Origin: Trichopria drosophilae | Lineage: Eukaryota > Arthropoda > Insecta > Hymenoptera > Diapriidae | Direction of reading: 5' to 3' | Assembly (NCBI GenBank): GCA_030407085.1 | Contig: CM059582.1 | Location: forward strand, 70,513,501 to 70,577,500 | Length of the DNA: 64,000 bases | In this document: piece after piece, positions 45,461 to 56,515 of the stretch | Position numbering within the stretch: the stretch's first letter is position 1 | Layout of the letters: every line of letters starts with the position of its first letter | Program-made: the position numbers and the translations under genes | The notes under the pieces: generated by a model | What the model saw: the letters and a program-made list of their open reading frames with translations, nothing else | Database searches by the model: none | What the model was told of the DNA's origin: nothing

Positions 45461-45905
45461 AAAATCTTAGTAACCAAATATTGGCGAATCATCAATCCTG
45501 TATGAATTATTGTAAACACTAGAAACGTTAATATAATCACGCAAATGTTCAAGTATTTATCAGAAGAAAATCTTTGTAACCAAATATTGGCGAATCATCA
45601 ATCCTATATGAATTATTGTAAACACTAGAAACGTTAATATACTCACGCAAATGTTCAAGTATTTATTACAAGAAAATCTTTGTAACCAAATATTGGCGAA
45701 TCATCAATCCTATATGAATTATTGTAAACACTAGAAAACTCACGCAAATGTTCAAGTATTTATTAGAAGAAAATCCTTGTAACCAAATGTTGGGGAATCA
45801 TCAATCCTATATGAATTATTGTAAACACTAGAAACACTAATATACTCACGCAAATGTTCAAGTATTTATTAGAAGAAAATCTTTGTAAATATTGGCGAAT
45901 CTTCA
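45461..45905 (+). repeat. 106-bp tandem repeat in the G2 3' region
   Basis: Copies start at 45461, 45567, 45673, 45770 (97 bp, deleted) and a partial copy at 45876. The anchor is AAAATCTTTGTAACCAAATA. It lies upstream of the purine tract; role unknown. From 45906 to 46440 no gene is seen. Confidence 0.9.
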
Positions 45906-46440
45906 GGATAGTACAAATTATTATGAAACAATCGAGAAAAATTGTTGCAATAACAACAAATGTTATAATACTTGCGCATTCTCCGATCAAACACAAAAAT
46001 ATGTAAATTGCGAACACTCTTATTATTACGAAAATGTTCACTCGAATACCTCGCAAACCTTCAAATGTAAAAACAGCAAATTCCGGGCTACATCAAATAT
46101 TAAAAAAATTCATAGTAGATAAATACACCGCACATAACATAAATCAACCTTTTTTTTTTACTATTTATAAGCGTTTAAGCAACCAAACCTGTTCTAGTAC
46201 CAACTTCCGCTGTTGCATTAGGGACGTAAAGACAAACTTTTATTACAACTAGAAAATTGCTACTACCTGCGCCGCCCTTTTCTTTACTCTGTAGAAGAAC
46301 ATTCGAAAGACATATGCAATACATATATATGCGAACATATACAAGCGAAATAAAAAACGGAATCCAAGAATAATTTGAGTTGCCCCAAAAAATGAGACAA
46401 TTGATAAATAGCCACAAAGTCAGCGGACCGACTTCTGACT

Positions 46441-46457
46441 AAGAGGGGGGGGGGGGG
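46441..46457 (+). promoter_or_regulatory. G2 polypurine tract
   Basis: AAGAG followed by a run of 12-13 G directly before the LTR TGTTACG. It primes plus-strand DNA in the family. The long G-run is also length-unstable in sequencing. Confidence 0.8.
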
Positions 46458-49439
46458 TGTTACGTCCTACGTAACCTTCCAAATTTACAAATTACGGGAA
46501 TCCCCGAAACCACATAGAGAATACCATTATAGCGCCCTCAAGTCCCATGAACTACAAACCCAAAAAAAACATCCGATGGTTAATCAAACACCTTTTCCTT
46601 TCCAAGTCTCGGACAAAGTCAATCCCTGCATTACCTACAAATAAAAAATTAAACCAAATCCAAAAATTATACGCATCTGACAATTTTCCTTTTTTTTTAC
46701 TATTAAGAAATAAATAATTTTAAAATCTAAACAATTTCTTTATTCATTATTATTTAAAAACTGTTCCATGACCTAAATCAAAGAGAAACTTCAAAATGCT
46801 ACGTTCTAAAAAAGAACACGTATAAAGAGCCCACTGTCCTTCGACATTCCTAAAAGCAATAAAAATCACATACATACACACATACATACAAGTCGACCAC
46901 ACCCAACGCTTACGTCAACTCTAAAAATAAGAAAAAAGAAATAAATACCATCCGTTTTTATTACAAAAAGAACCAACAAATTCCAGGGCAGCTTAAACAA
47001 ATATGGATTCCATTTTTTGTTTAAAAAAAATAGAAAATACCACCGTTAATATTCATAGAATCTATAAAAATAAATATACATAAATGAACGGAAAAAGTAG
47101 AAAAATTGTTAATATAAAATTGCAAAAACGTGTTTACCCAATGAACATTTTTTTTACAGAAACAAATTTTAATTAACAAAATTTGTTACACCTTTTAATA
47201 TTTTACAAGAATCATTCTTTAAAAAAAACAATTGCTATATAAATCCTACAATTTCCGTTCATTTTTGTATAAACTACCGCTAAAAATAGTACTAAATTAT
47301 ATAACTGAAACCAGCAGATTTCAGAACAGCTTAGAATACAATTTGTTTAAAAAAATAGAGAACACCACCGTTCATATTAGTAAAGCATGTAAATATACAT
47401 AAATAAACGGAGAAAGTAGAAGATGCATAATTTAAAATTGCAAAAATACATCTACGAAAAAATGTACAGTTTTACAGCAACAAATTTACTTTAACAAAAT
47501 TGTTGCACTTTTTAGTATTTTACCAAAATCTTTTTTTCCATAACAATAGTTCTATAAATCCTACAACTTCCGTTCATTTTTGTATAAACTACCGCTAAAA
47601 ATAGTACTAAATTATATAACCGAAACCAGCAGATTTCAGAACAGCTTAGAATACAATTTGTTTAAAAAAATAGAGAACACCACCGTTCATATTTGTAAAA
47701 CATGTAAATATACATAAATAAACGGAGAAAGTAGAAGATTCATAATTTAAAATTGCAAAAACACATCTAAAAAAAAAATTTACAGTTTTACAGCAACAAA
47801 TTTTAATTAACAAAATTGTTGCACTTTTTAGTATTTTACCAAAATCTTTTTTTTCCATAACAATAGTTCTATAAATCCTACAACTTCCGTTCATTTTTGT
47901 ATGAACTACTGATAAAATATCACAAAATTATCCAACATAAAAAATCAACAAAAATTAGTGTAAATAGTAACAATTGAAAATCGCCGGAAAATAGTAAAAA
48001 AATGTTCACGACTACTGTTGTAATAGGAAACCTCTCCCACCTATTAAAACCCGAAAATTTTCTTGGTGGGACACTTAGTATAAATACCACCTTCAAATAC
48101 TCAATCACTCTCTGTGTTCTACACCCTGTCCTGGCCCTCGTTCCCTTCATCCTTGATTCTATCTCTCGTCCATAGTCGTTCCGAGAGTTCGACATCCCCT
48201 AGTCGTTTCAAGAGTTCGACATCCCATAGTCGTTCCGAGAGTTCGACATCCCAGCCACCCTAACCCCTTTTCCTTCTAAAACAGGAAAGAAAGGAGAAAA
48301 AACCAAAACTCAGGCTTCCACCCGGCAGTTCAGCAGAAAACAAAATCCAGTGTTTGGATATCGATTCTGAGGCTTGCACCCGGCAGTTCAGCAGAAAACA
48401 AAATCCAGTGTTTGGATATCGATTCTGAGGCTTGCACCCGGCAGTTCAGCAGATAGTGTTCAATCGTCGAATATTAATTGGCACCCCGTGGTCTCCATTC
48501 AAGATCTATCGTCGGATAAACAAAGTGAGTATTCCTCCCTTACAATTACCTTTTTTTCCAAACCCTCCACATTCCTTCGCCCGTAAAGAGACGAAAGTTG
48601 GTTTAGTGCTTCAGCACTAATCCCCCTTAATTTTTTTTTATTATTATTTTGTTTTTTGAGACGACAGTGCTGAGTCTCCCGTCAATATATATATATATTC
48701 CTTCTTCCTATTTTTTTGACTACAAGGGAGGACAGCACCGTAGGGAACATTTTTTTTATTTAGAGATTCAGGTCGCTCTTTTGCTAGCCCATGGCAGGCG
48801 AATAAGCGACACGAATCAGTAGGGAAATTAGGAACCCTCCGCGTTTTTTTTTTGTTGTACTTTCTATTTTTCTATTTTTTTTTTTTGTTTTGTTCACAGA
48901 CAAAACAGCACATCTTCCATTTCCTTAATCCTTTCCTTCAAATCACCGTTTCTGATAACTAAAGATTCAATTCTTTTCCTTTACAGTGGGACGAACTAAA
49001 CCACGGACCTATTATAAAAATAGGAAACGAGCCCTTGAACGTGCCATCCGGGAAGCCGCCGCCGATTACGCCTCGTCCCCCAAAATAAATCTTCCAAAAC
49101 CTCCACGTAAATTTCCTGAAATACAGGAATACATACCTACTGCACCTCCCCGAGATCCCACTCTAGACCCTCCTCTCCCGACTTCCCCCTTACCCTCACC
49201 AAGGGAATTATTCGCCCCCAAAAAAAATTTAAATTAATAAATTGTAATTTCATTTGGTTTTCCTTTAAATAAATTGTATTTTAAAATCAAGTTCAAAGTT
49301 TTGTGTTTTTTTTTCCTAGTCACTTCATTTTCAGCGCAGCAGCCCCGTTCACCTTTACCCGAAGTCGACCTTTTGGTCGACTCGCCCTTTCCACGACCAT
49401 CCTGGTATACACGTAAGTATCACTAGTCTGGACGTAACA
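46458..49439 (+). repeat. G2 3' LTR (2982 bp)
   Basis: Near-identical to 29874-32916, with one 58-bp repeat unit fewer. It contains a second copy of the TATA box (48079), donor (48524/48525), acceptor (48986/48987) and small ORF. Confidence 0.92.
48987..49237 (+). CDS. G2 small basic ORF 1, 3' LTR copy (intact)
   Basis: After splicing of the LTR intron, the exon-final A plus TG at 48987 gives ATG and an 83-residue protein. The first 28 residues are rich in Arg and Lys (RTYYKNRKRALERAIREA); the second half is Pro-rich (LPTSPLPSPRE). No membrane segment or known domain. AATAAA-type signals follow directly, so the ORF ends near the polyadenylation site. Unlike the 5' copy, the frame is intact, which suggests it was maintained until recently. 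Confidence 0.5.
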
Positions 49440-49811
49440 ATATGACCGGTTATCGATTGGGGGAACAAGTTAGTGCGGGGGCGGCGGTACTCACGAGAAA
49501 ATAAACTGCCCTGGAAAGTATTTCAGAGACCAGCCTTCAGGTTCGCCGAAAACTCTGCAGGATCCCACTTCCGCAGCTCACACTCACACACTATTTGGGG
49601 AAAGAACGCAAACAAAATGGGGATTCGCAACAATTTTTGGTATAATTTGGGGACCGCACTTTGGAAATTTCGCTAGAAAACTTTTCTGGAGATCGGAAAC
49701 GCTACATTGATATACCGCACGCCTAGAGATCGCCGGACGGAATGTGTCGAGGTTCTCGACGAAATCCTCGAGGTTCGTGCCCACGGGCACGGTGTTGCCA
49801 ATTTTCCTTTT
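49440..49811 (-). other. Element A leader, LTR-proximal part
   Basis: Continues element A beyond the G2 target duplication. On the minus strand this is the segment just downstream of the 5' LTR. I could not identify a clear primer-binding site. No gene. Confidence 0.5.
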
Positions 49812-50495
49812 GGCGTAGAGCATCATGGGTAGAGAGGATAAAGTCGCGGATGCGACGAAGTCGAGGCGAGGCCGTAACATGGAAAGATCCAGCGGGGAGA
49901 GGGAGGAATGGTTCGTGCGTCGAGACGTGATGGACATGTGCACGCATGATCGGACGAAACCAACAACGCGAACGGCTGTTGAATGCGTAACTGTTGGGGG
50001 GGGGGGGGGAGAATGGAACGGGCACGCGTCGTGAAAACGACGAACTATGGAGCGCCGAAGAGGCGACAGAGGGGGAAGGGGCCTCACACGTCGCGCGTGT
50101 ACGAAAATATTCGTACGCAAGCAGATGCGTTGACGAGTAAATTCGGTGAGTCCGTTCAATTGCTCGAGTTGCAATTGATGGACAGCAAATGGGAGGTGGG
50201 AGGAAATAATGCAGGTAAATGAAAATGAGGATATAAGAATTGGGATGGTAAAATCGAAGATGATGCTCTAGCCTCAGGGTTTTTTATTCACGTGACCTTG
50301 AATTAACAAAAGGTCACAGTTGTTTGCCACTGCGCGGCTTTATCGGGGTTTTCCAGATGTCCGCGTCCTGGTAGGGTGGTATCTCTTCTTGACCTCATGT
50401 ATGGTCACACTTAATCACTACAGCTAAATGTCTTTTACGCGGGAGCTTATAATTCAAATTTGGTGGCGGTTAGATCTATGACGTATTTCGTTATA
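49812..50495 (-). repeat. Element A 5' LTR (right copy)
   Basis: Matches 12205-12888; the shared outer edge is GTATTTCGTTATA. It carries the second copy of the everted AGGTCA block at 50289-50317 and a long G-run near 49997. ORFs here overlap in several frames and are not supported. Confidence 0.75.
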
Positions 50496-50499
50496 ATGT

Positions 50500-50979
50500 A
50501 AACAATGATTCCGCCGCGAATTGTTTCAAAACCATATTTTGTTTATTTCAGATAGTATTTTTAAAGTGTATGCAAAATTTTCAATTTATAAATAATTTTG
50601 TGCACAAGTCATCAGAAATCATTAGAAACAACGATTAATTAAAAAATGATTCCGTCGCGAATTGTTTCAAAGCGATATTTTCTTTATATCGAACAGTATT
50701 TTTGAAGTGTATGCAAAATTCGAACTTTATAATGAATTTCTGGCATAAGTTATCAGAAATTGTTATAAACAATAATTATTTAAACGAAGACTTCATCGCG
50801 AATTGTTATAAAACGATATTTTCCTTATTTCAAACAGTATTTTTGAAGTGTATGCAAAATTTTATATTTATAATGAATTTTCTACACTAGATATACGCAT
50901 TTTACAGAAATCGTTATAAACAATGTTTATTTAAATAAACATTCCGTCGCGAATTGTTTCAAAACGACATTCTCCTTAT
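50500..50979 (+). repeat. Satellite array, segment 3
   Basis: About three and a half monomers of the same satellite, ending within TCTCCTTATT at about 50979, where unrelated DNA begins. Confidence 0.88.
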
Positions 50980-52735
50980 TACGGTGAGCGTCGATTGAAT
51001 TTGACCCAAAAGTTCTTGCACCTCGCGGTTTTTTGTAGGCATGTTTTCAAATTTGTCTCGCGATTATTTTAAGTCGTAAATGAAAATAATCGATAGAGGG
51101 AAACTCGAAATATCTTGATTTTTCGCATTTTTTTCGAGGTTATGGTGAATATTTTCATAAAAATAACGTTGAGATCTAGTTTTTTTACATAAACATTTAG
51201 ATTCTGACTCTAGAAAGATAATCCCGAAATGGTTTGATTGCTTTTATATGTTAAGACTCAAAATATTTACAAAAATACGAAAAAAACGTGGTTTTTATTT
51301 GTTTTCTGTAAATATAATTTGTGATAGGCATCCTGCGACAAAATACCTTCAGAATAAATTAAAGTATTCAAAATTATCTGTAAAAGTGAAAAAAAACATT
51401 GCATTATCTCGTTTCGTTCCAAAGTTATAGCCTTTAGAACATGCATTTTAAAGAAAATATTCCGTACAATTTGTTTAAACTTTCACATAATGTTGATTAT
51501 ATTGTTCTACAAACGTCGATGGAAAAATCTGAGAAAACGAGTTCGAGTAGACGAATTTCCGCACAATTTAAAAAAAAAAATCTTCCTATCTATTGTATTT
51601 CCAAAGTTAGAAAGGTTTAAAGTAGACAGGTTTTACGTACGTTTATTCGACGTTCATCGCATACTGCAATTCTTAGAAGAATACACCTTTCTTGTTGCGG
51701 AAATCAACCGGAATCTGTTACTCGGGGGTTTTCGGGGTCGCTGATTACGAATCTAATGTTAGATTTTGAAAATTCAAAATGGCGAATTCAAAATGTCCGA
51801 CCACAAATATAAAGATTTACTTGATCGAAATGAAACTAAGTACTCGGGGGTTTTTGGGGTCGCTGATTACGATTCTTATGTTAGATTTTGAAAATTCAAA
51901 ATAGTGGATTCAAAATGGCCGAACCAAAATACAAAAAGTTACTTGATCGAAATGAAACTAAGTTCTCGGGGGGTTTCGATGTCGCAGATTACGAACCTGA
52001 TATTAGATTATGAAAATTCAAAATGGCGGATTTAAAATGGCCGAACCAACATTCAAACAGTTGTTTGCTCGAAATGAAATTAATTACTTGGAGGTTTTAT
52101 GGGTTGCGCATTCTTACATCAGGAACGTAATCTACAACCCCGAAAACCCCCGAGTACTTAGTTTCATTTCGATCAAGTAACTCTGTATTTTTTTTCGGCC
52201 ATTTTGAATCAGCCATTTTGAATTTTCAAAATCTAACATTAGATTCGTAATCAGCGACCCCAAACCCCCCCCCCCCCGAGTATTTAGTTTCATTTCGATC
52301 AAGTAAATCTTTATATTTGTGGTCGGCCATTTTGAATTCGCCATTTTGAATTTTCAAAATCTAACATTAGATTCGCAATCAGCGACCCCAAAAACCTGTA
52401 TACTTTAAACCTTTCTAACTTTGGAAATACAATAGATAGGAAGATTTTTTTTTAAATTGTGCGGAAATTTGTCTACTCGAATTCGTTTTCTCAGATTTTT
52501 CCATCGACGTTTGTCGAACAATATAATCAACATTATGTGAAAGTTTAAACAAATTGTACTGAATATTTTCTTTAAAACGCATGTTATAAAGGCTCTAACT
52601 TTGGAACCAAACGAGATAATGCAATGTTTTTTTTTAGTTTTACAGATAATTCTGTATACTTTAATTTATTCTGAAGGTGTTTTGTGGCAGGATGCCTATG
52701 ACAAATTATATTTACAGAAAACAAATAAAAACCGC
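50980..52735. repeat. Foldback element related to piggyBac termini, right end truncated
   Basis: The left part (about 51270-51860) and right part (about 52130-52735) are inverted copies, as shown by the blocks around CCAAAGTTAGAAAGGTTTAAA and its complement. Inside are about 121-bp subrepeats starting TACTCGGGGGTTTTTGGGG, followed by GTCGCTGATTACG and AATTCAAAATGGCGGA-type strings. These resemble the piggyBac TIR subrepeats at 15.7-15.9 kb. No coding capacity. The first 270 bp (50980-51250) have no inverted partner in the window, so the right end is missing. Confidence 0.75.
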
Positions 52736-53002
52736 TTAATAAATTTAAATTTGGTGGGTTCTCCCTGCAACGCAATTGGTCGTGATTGCATCAATCAAAC
52801 ATTCCAACATGGTTGAAATATTTTCCAAGCGCCATCTGTCGGAATCCTTCCGATTCCCGAGCCAGCGGCTTTTTTGAAAAAACATTTTTAAAGAAAAATG
52901 TTAAAAATGCTGATTGGAGATGTTAATTTTATGAAAAATATGAAGAACCCGAAAATATGTGAAAAATTCAGAAAAAATAACGGGGGACTTGGAAGAACAT
53001 TC

Positions 53003-53078
53003 GGCAGATACCAGGGTACGATCCTGGGACCTTTCGATTTCTGGTCGAATGCTCTAAGCAATTGAGCTATACCTCCCC
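53003..53078 (-). other. tRNA-like sequence, left arm
   Basis: 76 nt. A-box-like TATAGCTCAATTGCTTAG; D-stem GCTC/GAGC; anticodon-type stem TTCGA/TCGAA with loop CCAGAAA (C instead of U at position 33); T-stem CCAGG/CCTGG with B-box-like GGATCGTACCC; acceptor mostly paired. Probably a tRNA-derived pseudogene or Pol III promoter head, not a working tRNA. Confidence 0.55.
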
Positions 53079-53261
53079 ACATCCCTCCGCTCCGTTGATT
53101 TTTAATTAGTCCCATATTTCGTATTTTCTTCATACCTTTCATATTATTGCATTTGACTCTTTCGCACCCCGAGTCAGTTCGAATACGAACAATGAAATAC
53201 GAAGGTATGAAGAAAATACGAAATATGGGACTAATTAAAAATCAACGGAGCGGAGGGATGT

Positions 53262-53337
53262 GGGGAGATATAACTCAGTTGGTTAGAGCATTCGACCGGA
53301 AATCGAAAGGTCCCAGGATCGTACCCTGGTATCTGCC
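53262..53337 (+). other. tRNA-like sequence, right arm
   Basis: Mirror copy. The acceptor GGAGATA pairs with TATCTGC at six of seven positions. Anticodon-type loop is CCGGAAA. The T-arm is identical to the left copy. A run of six T about 25 nt downstream (near 53363) could terminate Pol III. The two units are transcribed away from each other. Confidence 0.55.
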
Positions 53338-53753
53338 GAATGTTCTTCCAAGTCCCCCGTTATTTTTTCTGAATTTTTCACATATTTTCGGGTTCTTCAT
53401 ATTTTTCATAAAATTAACATCTCCAATCAGCATTTTTAACATTTTTCTTTAAAAATGTTTTTTCAAAAAAGCCGCTGGCTCGGGAATCGGAAGTATTCCG
53501 ACAGATGGCGCTTGGAAAATATTTCAACCCTGTTGGAATGTTTGATTGATGCAATCACGACCAATTGCGTTGCAGGGAGGACGTGGAACCTCGAGTTGCA
53601 TCGCGTCCTTGAGGAGCACCCGATCTTTTAGCGTCTCTCTGTTCATTATTTGAGTATTTCCGGTAGGACTTAGCGATTAGATTCTGATATCTACCCCTAC
53701 CCTTTCGTGGTTTCCCTAATTGCATTCGTATAGGTTGTGTTAATTTCGGTAAA

Positions 53754-55872
53754 ATGGATTCTTTCGAATATACCCCCGTTACATCTCCCGTAATGGGAAT
53801 ACTCACGTTAACGGTGGTAACGCCAACCATCGTAACCGAATATGTCCCCATCACGACCGCGCCCGTGTCGTATACGGCAACCGCTACACATGTCGCGCCC
53901 TCTCGTGCGGCGGAGCGACGAGTAGCCAGTCCGGAGCAAATTTCGGCAATTCGGGCAGAAATTGACCGGGTAGTCGATTTACGCGACCTTATCGGCCGGT
54001 GCGACGGAGCCGAACTATTGATATCCGGACCGATAGAGGTGGTCCGGGATCGGCTCGTAAGATATACGATCATGCAGCGGTTCCCGGATACCCCGGTCGA
54101 GTGGGATCGACAAGCAGATGGACGAGGCGACCACCCCCATATACGTTGTCCGAAGCGGTGAGTTGCCCCGTTTATGGGAACATGTTAATTGGTTCCCGGC
54201 AGACTACAGATCTTGATTCCATCGAACCCCAGCGGTCAACTCGGTTCGGAACCGCGGAGTTGCATAACTACGGTCTTCCGTCCGATCAATCGCGCGCCCA
54301 TTATCGGGACCCGATCTCGTTTGGGGAGGAGAGCTTCCGATTCTCAGTGGCAGATGCGACCACCTACCAGGTCGATCGGTTCAATGAGGGATCGATGGTC
54401 CTCCCTCGTGACGACCAGAAAATGTGCCTCGACGGGAGGTACCGGCCAGCATCTGCCACAATCCGCCCTGCGCGCTAACGAGGGGTAATCACCCTACACT
54501 TTCGGCTCCCGAATCATTTCGGAATGACACCGTGAACCACGGAGTACGAGAAACACCCCAGCCCCAATGGTTCGGGGAGATCGACACCCAAAATCGGGAC
54601 GATTTCTACCTGCGACTGGTAGACCCCCCTTGCCCGGTACTGGCGGGACACCGCCCCCCCCCCCCCCCCCCCGTCGTCCGAACGCGGACACGTCCCATGT
54701 CCACTTTCCAGCGGACCTGACATATAGTATGTCCCCGCTTCAACTCCTACAACAGTACGCGGCTCTGTCAACCCCAAACCTCGCATCGCCCTGACGTAAC
54801 GCGTCCACCGCTGGAGGGTCATTCCACCCCAGCCTTTCGATGTCCGGTGTCCGATGGCAGATGACTGCCATTGAACATTGGAGGACACACGGATCCCGTT
54901 ACTCTGGCGAGGAAGGGGAGGACGCGGAGGAGTTCCTCGTCAAACTGGGGAATACGTCACGAGTCGGGATCTGACGGAAGAGGACCTCCTACGCGCCCTA
55001 CCTGAAGCGTTCAAGGGATCAGCCCTCAACTGGTACCGGGTTGAGAAGTCAAGCTGGCATACGTATCGGCTTTGTACGTTACTTTCGCGACGCGTTCGGT
55101 TAACGCCATATAGAAGCCAGTATCAAGAGGGCGATCACCTAACGCACACAGGGACCTGAAGAGCCCATTCGCTAATACTTAGTGGCCGTACGAAGTCGTT
55201 CAACCTGCTTGCTTTCCACCCTTCCCAAGAAGAGCAGCTGGACATTGCGGTCCAAAACTTGCGTCCGGGTCCTGCAAGAAAAATCAACAAGCCGTTCTCG
55301 ATTTTGCGGACTTACTGCGAATCGGTCGACAGGTGGAGGGGGCCGCAAATCAAGAGAGGGTCTACCGCCCCCCTCCAGCGGCTAATCAGTCCGCCTTCCC
55401 CGCATTCGCCTATACGCCAAAGACGAGGCGAGGCAAGGAAACGCTGGCCCTCGCGACGCCCGCGGTGAAGCTGGCCAAAGTCAGCGTCGTAACCCCACCC
55501 TCTCTGCCGCCAGCCCCCTACGAGGAAGAGGAGGCTGCGGCGGTAGCCCGCGTAGAGCGGAACAGAGGTCGTAACCCCACCCGCTCGGTACCGTCATACC
55601 AGCAGCGCCAACCACAAGTGGCAACCACTACCAACCCGCGGCTGTCAAGAGTACCTCGCCTCCTGGAAGTGGCGCCGAGAGGGCGCCCACCTTCCGAGAC
55701 TAGGTCGCCGCCGAATCGGAACCCCGTCCGGTGTTATAACTGCAAGCAGACGGGTCACATATACCGAGAGTGCCCCCAACCCTTAGGTCATTTTTGTCGG
55801 GTCTGTGGCTATCCAGGCCGTGATGCGAATAATTGTCCCGTTTGCGCGCGTAAATGGTCGGGAAACTGTTAA
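53754..55872 (+). pseudogene. G4 Gag, multiply frameshifted
   Basis: Starts MDSFEYTPVTSPVMG. The N-terminal domain (VAPSRAAERRVASPEQ through DTPVEWDRQ) is shared with element A. A frameshift near 54130 leads into the YRDPISFGEESF region. The capsid core RDLTEEDLLRALPEAFKGSA is at about 54960-55030. The nucleocapsid at about 55735-55845 has CYNCKQTGHIYREC and CRVCGYPGRDANNC. At least four frame changes occur, one near the poly-C run at 54654-54672. The N-terminal domain has no name that I recognise. Confidence 0.75.
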
Positions 55873-55921
55873 GGGGGGGGGGGGGGGAGGAAACCCGTAG
55901 ATCCCCCTTACAACCCCATCC

Positions 55922-56515
55922 GTGACCATCCCTATGTCAAGTCGTATGATAGCAAAATTTGAGAATAGAAGGATCGCTTCGGCACCACCTAAGCCCAGTG
56001 GGCTGAATATCGAGTCCGAGTCCATAGATTCCTGTGAAGCCAATCAATGGACATTAGATTCGGACCCTCGCCCCCACTTTCGCGTAGCGTTGAATGGGAA
56101 GATTATTAGAGCACTCGTTGATACCGGAGCTTCGCGCTCGTATTTAGGCCTCGCGTGTCAGGAGGTTGTTTCGCCTTTCCTGAGGTCAAGTGAAGAACAA
56201 GTAAGAGTTGCCAACGGCGCGCTAGTCCAATTAAATGGTGTCGTTACCCTCGCGATGACAGTCGATAGCCATACGCGAAATTTGGAGATAAAAGTTGCTC
56301 CCATCCACTATGCATGCGTGTTGGGGATGGATTTCACGTGCCTATTCGGTCTTAAGATAGATACCGAGAATAATGCGTGGAGTAGCCGCCACGGCACCCC
56401 GCACTCGTTAAACGATTCCAATGTTTCGGTCACCGCCTTCGCCGTACACGACTGCGCTGGATTGGTGCGCCCCCTCCCAGGGAGCCGCCCCACGATTAAG
56501 GAGGCTGCTCGATAA
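55922..56515 (+). pseudogene. G4 aspartic protease
   Basis: The retropepsin motif ALVDTGASRSYLG has its Asp codon at 56120-56122. A flap-like region follows, then the conserved VLGMDF (ILG-type motif). The preceding G-run at 55865-55880 separates it from gag. The frame closes at 56515 while RT opens in another frame from about 56470. Confidence 0.8.

Larger units (their letters stand above)
29874..49439 (+). mobile_element. Giant gypsy/errantivirus-like element G2 with envelope, 19.6 kb
   Basis: LTRs of 3043 and 2982 bp, TGTTACGTCC...GGACGTAACA, with an ATAT target duplication (29870-29873 and 49440-49443). Order: LTR with promoter, intron and small ORF; tRNA-Leu primer site; second small ORF; gag; protease; RT; RNase H, G-patch, macrodomain-like module and integrase; envelope; second membrane glycoprotein; 106-bp tandem repeat; G-rich purine tract; LTR. 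The LTRs are nearly identical, apparently about 1% different apart from one repeat unit, so insertion was recent. Yet nearly every long ORF has a stop or frameshift. Confidence 0.93.
12119..50499 (-). mobile_element. LTR element A: gag-only (non-autonomous) retroelement, host of nested insertions
   Basis: Related terminal segments (about 12205-12888 and 49812-50495) lie in direct orientation just inside satellite on both sides. Between them, after mentally removing the piggyBac and G2, is a minus-strand element with a gag similar to that of G4, but with no RT or integrase. PPT-like AGGCCCGGGGGTTT precedes the left LTR on the minus strand, the same motif as in G4. The exact outer ends are uncertain: about 85 bp at the left edge have no counterpart at the right LTR, and I could not find a clean target duplication. 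Original length without insertions is about 6.2 kb. Confidence 0.7.
52761..53579. mobile_element. 819-bp palindromic element with divergent tRNA-like units
   Basis: Near-perfect inverted arms of about 390 bp (52761-53145 and 53192-53579) around a spacer of about 45 bp. The tips are CTCCCTGCAACGCAATTGG. No target duplication was identified. It joins the truncated foldback on the left to the truncated G4 on the right, so it may have been involved in a rearrangement there. Confidence 0.85.

Noticed and set aside
52736..52739. TTAA as the piggyBac-type border of the foldback
   Set aside because: The tip beside it does not match the left side or a CCC-type end, so the match is probably chance.
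53003..53337. Functional tRNA genes
   Set aside because: Position 33 is C instead of U, acceptor stems have mismatches and both copies lie in a transposon palindrome.
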